Positions 56,909 to 64,000 of a DNA stretch of 64,000 nt are shown here, one piece after another. This stretch comes from Pseudomonadota bacterium (lineage in GTDB: Bacteria; Pseudomonadota; Gammaproteobacteria; Burkholderiales; Thiobacillaceae): positions 62,001 to 126,000 of the forward strand of contig JAKADC010000005.1 of assembly GCA_021820845.1 (NCBI GenBank), in the 5' to 3' direction. The position numbers and the translations under genes were made by a program. The notes beneath the pieces are model-generated. The model saw only the letters and a list, made by a program, of their open reading frames with translations, did no database searches and was not told the origin of the DNA. Position 1 is the stretch's first letter, and each line of letters begins with the position of its first letter.

Positions 56909-59119
56909 TCAGCCCGCCACCTGTTCGGCGACGCCGAAACCGCGCGCGTTCCGGCCGAGCAGGGCCGTGGCGTCGTGGCTGGAGACCGCCGCGCTGTAGT
57001 AGTAGCCCTGCACTTCGTGGCACTGCATCTGCTGCAGGCGCGCCCGCTGGGATTCTGTCTCGACGCCTTCGGCGACGACGTTGAGGTTCATGCCGCGGCC
57101 CATCGCGATCATGGCGTTGACGATGGACATGTTCTCTTCGCGATCGAGCCCCTGCACGAAGGACTGGTCGATCTTCAGCGTGTGGATCGGAAACCGCGAC
57201 AGGTACTTGAAGGAGCTGTAGCCGGTGCCGAAGTCGTCGATGGCCAGCCGCACGCCCGACGCCGACAGCCGTCCAAGCTTGATCGCGTTGGCCTCGAAGT
57301 CGCGCATCAGGAGGCTCTCGGTGATTTCCAGCTCGATCTGCTGGCCCTCCAGCGCGTAGATCTGCATCGCGCGCATCACGCTGTCGACGAAATCGGGGCT
57401 TTCGAGCTGGCGCGCGGAAATGTTCACCGAGAGGCGCACCTGCGGCAGGCCGGCGCGGTGCCAGTCGGCCATCTGCGCGCTCGCCTGGCGCAGCACCCAG
57501 TCGCCGATCGGCACGATGACCCCGGACTCCTCCGCCACCGGGATGAAGTCCGCGGGCGTCAGCAATCCGCGCTGCGGGTGCCACCAGCGCAGCAGCGCTT
57601 CGAATCCGCGCACTTCGCCGGTGACGGTGTCGACCTGGGGCTGATAGAACAGGACGAATTCGTTGCGCGCCAGCGCGCGGCGCAGGTCGGCCTCGAGCTG
57701 CATGCGTTCGGAATAGGGCGCCTGCATGCCGGGTTCCCAGAACTGCAGCCGGCCGCGCCCCCGCGACTTGGCCTGGTACATGGCGATTTCCGCGCCGCGC
57801 GTCAGATTGTCGATCATGTCGCCGTCCTCGGGGGCGACGCAGGCGCCGATGCTGACGGTGACGTAGATCTCGTGGCCCTTCACGTAGACCGGCCGCGACA
57901 GCACCTGGATGATCTTGCGGCAGATGTGTTCGACGTCGCCGCGCGACGCCAGCGTCGGCAGCAGGACGGCGAATTCGTCGCCGCCCAGGCGGGCGAGCGT
58001 GTCGCCTTCGCGCAGGCACTGGCGCAGGCGCGCGCCGACGGCGAGCAGCAGTTCGTCGCCGATCGCGTGGCCGAGCGAATCGTTGATCACCTTGAAATGA
58101 TCGAGATCGAGGCTCAGCACCGCGAGCGGTTTCTGGCTGCGCTTCGCCTGCGCCAGCATGAGGCCGAGGTGGTCGCGGAACAACGCGCGGTTGGGCAACC
58201 CGGTGAGCAGGTCGTGGTAGGCCTGGTAGTGCACCGTCTCCTCGGCCTGTTTGCGGTCGGTGACGTCCTTGGCGACGCCGTAGCTGCCGATGAAACGCCG
58301 CTCGAACGAGCCGGCGTCCTCGTCGTACATGCCGGTGGCGGAAAGCTCGACCGACTTGCAGCGGCCGTTCATCAGCCGCGGGCGGCGCACTCCGGGCTTG
58401 CATTTGAGGCGGATTTCGGCGTTGCGCGCGCTGCGGTCGCCGGCGCGGCGCTCGTTGAACACGTGTTCGGCGCGCGCGATGTCGTCCTCGTGAACCAGCA
58501 GGCTGTAATGCTGGCCCAGCAGCTCCTCGCTGCGGTAGCCGAGCAGGCTTTCGACGCGGTCGTTGACGAAGGTGAAGCGGCCCTCGCTGTCGAGGGTGTA
58601 GATGAAGTCGGGCGAACTGTTGACGAGGAAACGGTGCCACTTTTCCGACTGCTGCAGGCGCAGCAGGATGAGGTTGTTTTCCTTCTCCAGCCGCCGGCGC
58701 GCCAGCGTGTTGTCGATGCGCCGCAGCAGTTCCTCGGGTTCGTAGGGCTTGCGCACGAAGTCGGCGGCGCCGCCGCGCAGCGCGCGGATCGCCGCATCGA
58801 TGGTGCTGTCGCCCGAGACCACGATGACCGGGGTGTCGGCGCTGCGGTCGGCGACGAAGCGCAGCACCTCGGCACCGTTGAGATCCGGCATGCCGAGGTC
58901 GAGCAGGATCGCGTCGAACTGCTGCTTGCCGATCGCGATCAGCGCGTCGCACCCGCCGCCGGCGGTCACCACGTCGTAATCGCGCGTCGACAGCAGGCGC
59001 GTCAGTCCTTCGAGAATCAGCGGTTCGTCATCCACCACCAGCAGGCGAGGACGCGCGGGAAAGACGCTGACGGTGCTGCATTGCGGGGAAGGGTCGATGG
59101 CATCGTCCGACACGGGCAT
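56909..59119 (-). CDS. REC-PAS-GGDEF-EAL response regulator
   Basis: A 736-residue cyclic-di-GMP signalling protein. Domains: receiver (about 24-140, phosphoacceptor Asp74 in ILLDLGMPD), PAS (about 158-275), GGDEF (about 300-460) with intact GGDEF and an REGD inhibition site before it, and EAL (about 480-725) with FEALLRWWHP, NISARQL and DDFGTGYSS. Both synthetic and degrading sites look intact, so the net activity cannot be told. It is 12 bases after the histidine kinase gene, which is its likely partner. Confidence 0.93.
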   Translation of the reverse strand: MPVSDDAIDPSPQCSTVSVFPARPRLLVVDDEPLILEGLTRLLSTRDYDVVTAGGGCDALIAIGKQQFDAILLDLGMPDLNGAEVLRFVADRSADTPVIVVSGDSTIDAAIRALRGGAADFVRKPYEPEELLRRIDNTLARRRLEKENNLILLRLQQSEKWHRFLVNSSPDFIYTLDSEGRFTFVNDRVESLLGYRSEELLGQHYSLLVHEDDIARAEHVFNERRAGDRSARNAEIRLKCKPGVRRPRLMNGRCKSVELSATGMYDEDAGSFERRFIGSYGVAKDVTDRKQAEETVHYQAYHDLLTGLPNRALFRDHLGLMLAQAKRSQKPLAVLSLDLDHFKVINDSLGHAIGDELLLAVGARLRQCLREGDTLARLGGDEFAVLLPTLASRGDVEHICRKIIQVLSRPVYVKGHEIYVTVSIGACVAPEDGDMIDNLTRGAEIAMYQAKSRGRGRLQFWEPGMQAPYSERMQLEADLRRALARNEFVLFYQPQVDTVTGEVRGFEALLRWWHPQRGLLTPADFIPVAEESGVIVPIGDWVLRQASAQMADWHRAGLPQVRLSVNISARQLESPDFVDSVMRAMQIYALEGQQIELEITESLLMRDFEANAIKLGRLSASGVRLAIDDFGTGYSSFKYLSRFPIHTLKIDQSFVQGLDREENMSIVNAMIAMGRGMNLNVVAEGVETESQRARLQQMQCHEVQGYYYSAAVSSHDATALLGRNARGFGVAEQVAG

Positions 59120-59131
59120 TCTCCTTGAGCG

Positions 59132-61123
59132 CTACGCGGACCCGTAGCGCACTGTGAGCGGGTCCCGGCCGTTTTGCAGCGTCGGGAGGCGAATCAGGAA
59201 ACGGGTGCCCTGCGGCGTGCTGGTGCAGATGAGTTCGCCGTTCAGGCGCTCGACCAGCCCGCGGCTGATGGTCAGGCCGAGCCCGGCGTGGTCGCCGCCC
59301 TTCTCGCTGACCACCGGCTCGAACAGGTGCGACGCGATCGCGGGCGGCAGGCCGGGACCGGTATCGGCCACCTCGATTTCGACCAGGTTCCGCCCCTCTG
59401 CCGCCGCCAGCCGCGTCGCGAATTTGAGCTGGCCGCCCGCCTGCATCGCCTCGACCGCATTCTTGGCGAGATTGAACAGCACCTGCTTCAGCAGGTCCTT
59501 TTGCAAGGGGATCGGCAGCACCTCGGGATCGAGATCGATCTGTACGTTGACGCCGTTGGGCGTGAAGAGCGTGCCGAGCCCCAGACGTACCAGCTCGGAG
59601 ACCACGCTGTTGACCGATACCAGTTCAAGCGACGCGGCCGGCAGCGCGGTTTCCTCGGCGCGCGTGATGCCGCGCACGATGCGCGCGACGCGTTCGATTT
59701 CGTCGCCGATGATGCCGAGATCGCGCCGGACCGCCGAATCCGCGCCCAGCCTGTCGGAAAGCAGGTTGACGTAGTTGCGCATGATGGTGAGCGGGCTCGC
59801 CACTTCATGCACGGCGCGCCGCACGCGGTCGCGCGGAATGGCGTCGTCCTGCCCCGCCGCGGTGCCCCCCGGCGCGGGGATCGGCGCAACGTGCGGCGCC
59901 GCTGTCGCGGCGGGAGCGGAACGCAAGGCCTCGCTGCATTCGGCCATCGCGCAACGCCACAGCGGCGCCATGGCCTGCCCGCGCACCGGGTCGCCCGCGA
60001 CGAGCACCCCCACCCGGCCGTCATGCAGCGCCAGTGGCTGGCAGAGCATTCGCGTGACGCGCAGCAGGCGCGCGATCTGCTCGTCGACCAGCGCGGTTCC
60101 GGGTTCGCCGCGCCCGAACTGCTGGGGCGCGTTGTGCACCAGGGCACGCGACAGCGCCGAATGGCCGTCGTCGGAAGGAATCGCCAGCGCGCCGAGGCCG
60201 GCCTCCGCCGGAATGAGCGGGTCGGGCCGCAGCAAACCGTCTGCTGAAGGAGCGAACAGGCAGGCCTGCTCGATTCCGAACAGAACCCGCAGCGTGTCCT
60301 GCAAGCGCTTGAATATCCGGCCGGCGGAGGCATCGGGGCGATCGAAATGCGCGCGGAGCGCGCCGCGCGCCGCCTCGGAAGCGTACAGCCGGACGAGGCG
60401 CTCGGCCCCGGCAGCCGCCGGCGGGGCAAGATCGTCGGCGAGTCCGAAGCGCTGCGCCAGCTCTTCTGTGGCCGTCTCGCTCTCGGCGAGCAGCCGGGCG
60501 GCGTCGCCCGCGCCGATCTGCCAGGCGGCAAGCGCCGCCCGCACGTCGACGCTCTCCATTGCGTCGACACGGGTTGCGAGGTGATACGCGAGCTGGATGA
60601 TCCGCACCAGCGGGTGGGCGGCACGCCCGCGCGCCAGCGGTTCGGCATGGTAGCGCACGGCGTCGGCCAGCCAGCCGTCGCTGTCGAGCGCGCTTTGTCG
60701 GTCGCCCGCGTGCAGTCGCGGTACGGGATCGGCACCTGGATAGTCGGCCAGGTTGTGGACGAGGCCCGCCATCCATGCGGCCTCGGCCTCGATCGCGCCG
60801 GATTGCGCGGCGAGCGAGCGCGCCAGGTGCGCGACCTGGATCGACTGCCGCCAGCGCGAGGCATGGGTCGCCTGCGTCGCTCCCGCGGCAACGGGGACCG
60901 TCAGCAAAAGAGCCCGCAGAAGATCCGGCTGGGTGCCGAAATCGACAGGAAGCAATCGCAGTCGCAGCGCCAGCACGGCATCGCAGCGCACGCAGGCAGC
61001 GAACTCCGCCTGCGCGGCATCGCCGCGCATCAGAAGTTCCAGCGCCTCCGCCACTACGCCGGGAATGCAAGGAAGCGCCGTTAGCTCTGATTTTTTTAGT
61101 AAATTATGCGAAAGTTCTTCCAT
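59132..61123 (-). CDS. HDOD-GAF-type histidine kinase
   Basis: A 663-residue sensor kinase without membrane segments. Residues about 5-215 form an HDOD domain (LPCIPGVVAEALELL, WMAGLVHNLADYP). The middle (about 265-410) resembles a GAF domain. The phosphoacceptor His is in VHEVASPLTIMRN (about 440), and the ATPase domain follows with NLAKNAVEAM (N box), ADTGPGLPP (G1) and HAGLGLTISRGLVE (G2). It probably phosphorylates the regulator encoded next. HDOD kinases are poorly understood; the input signal is cytoplasmic. Confidence 0.88.
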   Translation of the reverse strand: MEELSHNLLKKSELTALPCIPGVVAEALELLMRGDAAQAEFAACVRCDAVLALRLRLLPVDFGTQPDLLRALLLTVPVAAGATQATHASRWRQSIQVAHLARSLAAQSGAIEAEAAWMAGLVHNLADYPGADPVPRLHAGDRQSALDSDGWLADAVRYHAEPLARGRAAHPLVRIIQLAYHLATRVDAMESVDVRAALAAWQIGAGDAARLLAESETATEELAQRFGLADDLAPPAAAGAERLVRLYASEAARGALRAHFDRPDASAGRIFKRLQDTLRVLFGIEQACLFAPSADGLLRPDPLIPAEAGLGALAIPSDDGHSALSRALVHNAPQQFGRGEPGTALVDEQIARLLRVTRMLCQPLALHDGRVGVLVAGDPVRGQAMAPLWRCAMAECSEALRSAPAATAAPHVAPIPAPGGTAAGQDDAIPRDRVRRAVHEVASPLTIMRNYVNLLSDRLGADSAVRRDLGIIGDEIERVARIVRGITRAEETALPAASLELVSVNSVVSELVRLGLGTLFTPNGVNVQIDLDPEVLPIPLQKDLLKQVLFNLAKNAVEAMQAGGQLKFATRLAAAEGRNLVEIEVADTGPGLPPAIASHLFEPVVSEKGGDHAGLGLTISRGLVERLNGELICTSTPQGTRFLIRLPTLQNGRDPLTVRYGSA

Positions 61124-61135
61124 GTCATTGCTGTA

Positions 61136-61141
61136 TATAAT
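61136..61141 (+). promoter_or_regulatory. Possible -10 box upstream of the PBP7-like gene
   Basis: TATAAT in the AT-rich gap between the divergent kinase and peptidase genes, about 140 bases before the start at 61281. No -35 of good quality was seen. Confidence 0.3.
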
Positions 61142-61280
61142 GAATTCTGCTACACCGTCAATCTAGGGCGTAAAATATTTCCGGTGGGGCTATGAACTGT
61201 TGTTTTCAAGTTTTAGTCTGCATATCCGTACTTGTTCTACCCGGCCTGTTCGGGCCATCGTTTTTGGAAGCAGGGTACCC

Positions 61281-62234
61281 ATGAAAGCAGTTCTCACCGG
61301 ATTGATCTTGTTGTGCGTCCACACCGGCGCCGCCGCGCTTGATGGCCGCACGCCGCTCGAGGTGGACAAGCCGCCCGCCGCGCCGCAGTCGCTTCCCGAG
61401 TCGGCCGCCCTCAAGCTGAGCTCGCAGTCCGTGCTGGTGTTCGACCAGGCCAGCGGGCAGCCGCTGCTGGAAAAGAATGCCGACATGCAGACGCCGATAG
61501 CCTCGATCACCAAGCTGATGACGGCGATGCTCGTGATCAATGCCAAGCAGCCGCTGGACGAGCGCATCACCATCACGCCCGACGACCGCGACACGATCAA
61601 GGGCACGGGCTCGCGTCTGGCGATCGGCGCGCATTACACGCGCGAGCAGCTCCTCCATCTGGCGCTGATCGCGTCCGACAACCGCGCCGCGCACGCGCTC
61701 GCACGCGCCTATCCCGGCGGCCTCGACCGCCTCGTCGCGACGATGAACCGCACCGCGCGGATGCTCGGCATGCGCGACACGGTGTACGTCGAACCCACGG
61801 GCCTGTCGAGCAGCAATCGCTCGACCGCGCTCGATCTCGCGAAGCTCGCCGATTACGCGTACCAGAACTTTCCGGAAATCCGCCAGATCACCGCGACCGG
61901 ACAATACACGCTGGGCACGCAGCGCGTCGTGCTGAAGAAGCGGCGCCACCACCCGGCGCGCGTCTTCTACCGTGCGGTGGCCTTCAACAACACCAACCGC
62001 CTGACCCGCATGGACGGCTGGCACATCGGCCTGTCGAAGACCGGCTTCATCAACGAGGCCGGACATTGTCTGGTGATGCAGGCGGAAGTGGCGCAGCGCG
62101 ACGTCATCATCGTGCTGCTCGACTCGCGCGGGAACACGAGCCGCGCCAACGACGCCGCGCGCATCAAGACCTGGCTCGAGGACAATCCGCCGCATCCGGT
62201 CGAAACCCACTACACCGCCGCCTCCCGCACCTGA
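61281..62234 (+). CDS. pbpG: D-alanyl-D-alanine endopeptidase (PBP7 family)
   Basis: A 317-residue periplasmic serine peptidase (S11 family) cutting peptidoglycan cross-links. The signal peptide covers about 1-19 (ending GAAALD). Motifs: SITK in PIASITKLMTAM (SxxK), SDN in LIASDNRAAH (SxN), KTG in LSKTGFINEAG. Its length and SDN motif fit PBP7 rather than the longer DacA type. ATG 61281 follows GCAGGG by about seven bases. A terminator follows at 62256. Confidence 0.92.
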   Translation: MKAVLTGLILLCVHTGAAALDGRTPLEVDKPPAAPQSLPESAALKLSSQSVLVFDQASGQPLLEKNADMQTPIASITKLMTAMLVINAKQPLDERITITPDDRDTIKGTGSRLAIGAHYTREQLLHLALIASDNRAAHALARAYPGGLDRLVATMNRTARMLGMRDTVYVEPTGLSSSNRSTALDLAKLADYAYQNFPEIRQITATGQYTLGTQRVVLKKRRHHPARVFYRAVAFNNTNRLTRMDGWHIGLSKTGFINEAGHCLVMQAEVAQRDVIIVLLDSRGNTSRANDAARIKTWLEDNPPHPVETHYTAASRT

Positions 62235-62255
62235 GGTTCACCGGCACGGAAGCCC

Positions 62256-62287
62256 GGGCGTTCACGTGCAAGCGTGAGCGCCCTTTT
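62256..62287 (+). terminator. Rho-independent terminator after the PBP7-like gene
   Basis: An 11-bp stem with one G-U pair (GGGCGTTCACG/CGTGAGCGCCC), six-base loop, then TTTT. Confidence 0.8.
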
Positions 62288-62363
62288 CATTGGCGCATCC
62301 GTTGCGGCAGCACGGCGCGGGTGACGGCGTTATGATGGCCGGCCCTTCGCCCGCTCACGCCTC

Positions 62364-63320
62364 ATGACCGCCGACCTCGCGCAGCAACTGCTGCTGAAGA
62401 CGCTGCTGCCGCTGTTCCTTCTGATCGCCGCCGGCGGCCTGTGGCCGCGCTGGCACAGCGGCATCTCGATCGTCGGCCTGCGCAGCGAGATCAATCGGCT
62501 GGTCCTCAATTTCTTCGCGCCGATGCTGTTCTTCTCGGCCGGCGCCGCCGCGACGATCGACCTCAACCTGCTGCAAGTCCCGCTGCTTCTCGGCGCGGCG
62601 ACCCTGTTCGGTCTCGCGCTCGCCGCGCTGGCCCTGTTCGCGACGCCACTCGGGCAGGGGCTGTCCAATCCCGCGCGCGGCGCGATCATGCTCGCATCCG
62701 GCTTCGGCAACGTGCTGTTCTTCGGCTATCCCTTCCTCACCACGGTGTTCGGCGAGCGCGGCGCGCGCTATCCGTTCTTCGCCGACATGCTCGCCACCAC
62801 GCCATTGATATGGTCGCTCGGCGTGTGGATCGCCTTCCGTTGCGGCAAGCACACCGAGCACACCTCGTTTCTGCGCATGTGGCTGCGGCTGCCGCCGGTG
62901 TGGGGTTTCGCGGCCGGCATCGCGGTCAAGCTTTCCGGTGCCGGGCTCGAGCCGCTGGTGGAAGCCGCCCACTGGGCCGGCAGCCCGACGATTCCGCTGA
63001 TGCTGTTCGTGCTCGGCCTCACGATTCCCTGGCATGACCTGCGCCCGCAGAGAGCCGTCGCCGTCGCCATGTTCATCAAGCTGGCGCTGATGCCGCTGCT
63101 GGCGCTCGGGATCGCGCTCGCGTGGCCGGGCGGGCTGGCCGAACCCGGAGAAGCGGGCGTGCTCGAGGCCGCCATGCCCACCATGGTGATGGTCATCGCG
63201 CTGGCCGACCGCTTCGGGCTCGACACCCGCCTGGCGGGCCTGATCATGGGCTGGTCAACGCTGGCGGGATTGGTTACGCTGCCATTCTGGCTCTATGCGG
63301 TGAAGGGACTCGCATCATGA
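62364..63320 (+). CDS. AEC family transporter
   Basis: A 318-residue inner-membrane carrier of the auxin efflux carrier family with about ten helices in two halves. Helix 5-type segment MLASGFGNVLFFGYPFL and the C-terminal AAMPTMVMVIALADRFGLD with MGWSTLAGLVTLPFW are typical. Bacterial members transport malate, malonate or other small acids. Coupling by a four-base overlap to a GarR-type reductase suggests a carboxylate or hydroxy-acid substrate. Confidence 0.87.
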   Translation: MTADLAQQLLLKTLLPLFLLIAAGGLWPRWHSGISIVGLRSEINRLVLNFFAPMLFFSAGAAATIDLNLLQVPLLLGAATLFGLALAALALFATPLGQGLSNPARGAIMLASGFGNVLFFGYPFLTTVFGERGARYPFFADMLATTPLIWSLGVWIAFRCGKHTEHTSFLRMWLRLPPVWGFAAGIAVKLSGAGLEPLVEAAHWAGSPTIPLMLFVLGLTIPWHDLRPQRAVAVAMFIKLALMPLLALGIALAWPGGLAEPGEAGVLEAAMPTMVMVIALADRFGLDTRLAGLIMGWSTLAGLVTLPFWLYAVKGLAS

Positions 63321-64000
63321 AAATCGGATTCATCGGCAGCGGCATCATGGGCCGCCCCATGGCAGAAAACCTGCTGCGCGCAGGACATCGGCTGTTCGTC
63401 TACGGCCGCCGCTTCGACCGTCTCGAACCGATGCTGGTCGCGGGCGCGCTCGGCAAGGGCACGCCGGCCGAAGTCGCCGCCGAGGCCGACATCACCTTCA
63501 CCGCCGTCTCCGACACCACCGACGTCGAGCAGATCATCCTCGGCGACCGCGGTCTGGTGCATGGCGCCAAGCCCGGCCACATCGTCGTCGACATGAGCAC
63601 CGTCTCGCCCACCGCGACCCGGCGCATCGCCGCCGCGCTCGCCGAACACGGCGTGCACATGCTCGACGCCCCCGTCTCCGGCGGCGAAACCGGGGCCAGG
63701 GAAGGGACCCTGTCGATCATGGTGGGTGGCGAAGCGCTCATCTTCGAGAAGGTGCGCCCGCTCTTCGAGATCCTCGGCAAAAACGTCGTCCACGTCGGCG
63801 GGCAGGGCGCCGGCCAGGTCGTCAAATGCTGCAATCAGGTCGTCATCGGCCTCACGTTCGAGGGTGTCGCCGAGGCGATCCTGCTGGCGCGGCGCAACGG
63901 GGTCGACCCGGTCAAGATGCGCGAGGCGCTGATGGGCGGCTTTGCCGGCAGCCGCATCCTCGAGGTCCATGGCCAACGCATGCTCGACTCCAATTACAAG
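63317..64000 (+). CDS. 2-hydroxy-3-oxopropionate reductase/3-hydroxyisobutyrate dehydrogenase family, 3' end missing
   Basis: An open frame of 228 codons running off the right edge; the family is about 290-300 residues, so some 65-70 residues are missing. The Rossmann motif GFIGSGIMGRPMAENLL begins at residue 4. DAPVSGGETGAREGTLSIM is the substrate-binding signature, and GAGQVVKCCNQ contains the catalytic lysine. GarR/GlxR enzymes reduce tartronate semialdehyde to glycerate; close relatives act on hydroxyisobutyrate or succinic semialdehyde, and I cannot separate these. The start overlaps the stop of the transporter gene (ATGA). Confidence 0.9.
   Translation, partial: MKIGFIGSGIMGRPMAENLLRAGHRLFVYGRRFDRLEPMLVAGALGKGTPAEVAAEADITFTAVSDTTDVEQIILGDRGLVHGAKPGHIVVDMSTVSPTATRRIAAALAEHGVHMLDAPVSGGETGAREGTLSIMVGGEALIFEKVRPLFEILGKNVVHVGGQGAGQVVKCCNQVVIGLTFEGVAEAILLARRNGVDPVKMREALMGGFAGSRILEVHGQRMLDSNYK

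Noticed and set aside
56975..59128. 717-codon plus-strand open frame opposite the REC-PAS-GGDEF-EAL gene
   Set aside because: No recognisable domain, and composition is that of an antisense shadow; the minus strand encodes four intact domains.

Overview
The window is GC-rich, densely coding chromosomal DNA of a Gram-negative bacterium, most likely a betaproteobacterium (Nitrosomonadales/Rhodocyclales type). Supporting points are the rsmI / yraN / gmhA-diaA / BON-lipoprotein block, a stand-alone rfaE2, lipopolysaccharide heptose genes, PldA, c-type cytochromes and the Bat/MoxR operon. Genus assignment would be guesswork. No phage, plasmid, CRISPR array or complete insertion sequence is visible.

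Layout. 1-0.6 kb: non-coding DNA with a DnaA box and hairpins, then the RNase P RNA gene (minus). 0.6-7.9 kb: housekeeping genes (DUF1269 membrane protein, pyrC, rsmI, yraN, gmhA-like, dolP-like lipoprotein, rfaE2, ubiD, pyrR, glycine-zipper protein). 7.9-14.4 kb (minus): dacB, a UDP-GlcNAc dehydrogenase/epimerase pair for UDP-GalNAcA, pldA and a beta-CASP metallo-beta-lactamase protein. 14.7-22.7 kb (minus): an eight-gene efflux unit (TolC, HlyD, two ABC ATPases, two ABC-2 permeases, a c-type cytochrome, TetR) behind a near-consensus promoter. 22.9-30.7 kb: bioA, a CzcCBA-like RND efflux operon and a second small c-type cytochrome. 31.0-34.8 kb: an AT-rich pgaBCD exopolysaccharide island, flanked by inverted copies of a 15-bp repeat. 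35.4-37.5 kb: groESL under a CIRCE operator. 37.6-42.8 kb: an exonuclease, a cation/solute symporter with an unusual insert, DUF485 and a cNMP/CBS/DUF294 protein. 42.9-44.4 kb: tRNA-Phe, a DgcZ-like zinc-sensing diguanylate cyclase, HU. 44.7-51.7 kb (minus): a seven-gene translationally coupled moxR-DUF58-DUF4381-batABCD operon. 51.8-56.9 kb: a second ABC-2 efflux system of YbhGFSR type with fused ATPases. 56.9-61.1 kb (minus): an HDOD-histidine kinase and a REC-PAS-GGDEF-EAL protein. 61.3-64.0 kb: a PBP7-type peptidase, an AEC transporter and a GarR-type reductase cut by the window end.

How they connect. Three themes recur. The first is envelope efflux: two YbhGFSR-like ABC-2 systems (one split, one fused) and one RND system, with a c-prime-like cytochrome beside two of the three. 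The second is cyclic-di-GMP: a DgcZ-like cyclase whose zinc ligands match the E. coli enzyme in spacing, plus a two-component GGDEF/EAL pair. The PGA synthase genes nearby are a plausible target, but the PGA outer-membrane porin gene pgaA is absent from the window. The third is envelope building: heptose, UDP-GalNAcA, penicillin-binding peptidases and PldA. The most interesting leads are the cytochrome inside the ABC efflux operon, the repeat-flanked pga island with its possible DgcZ control, and the symporter with an added coiled-coil-like domain.
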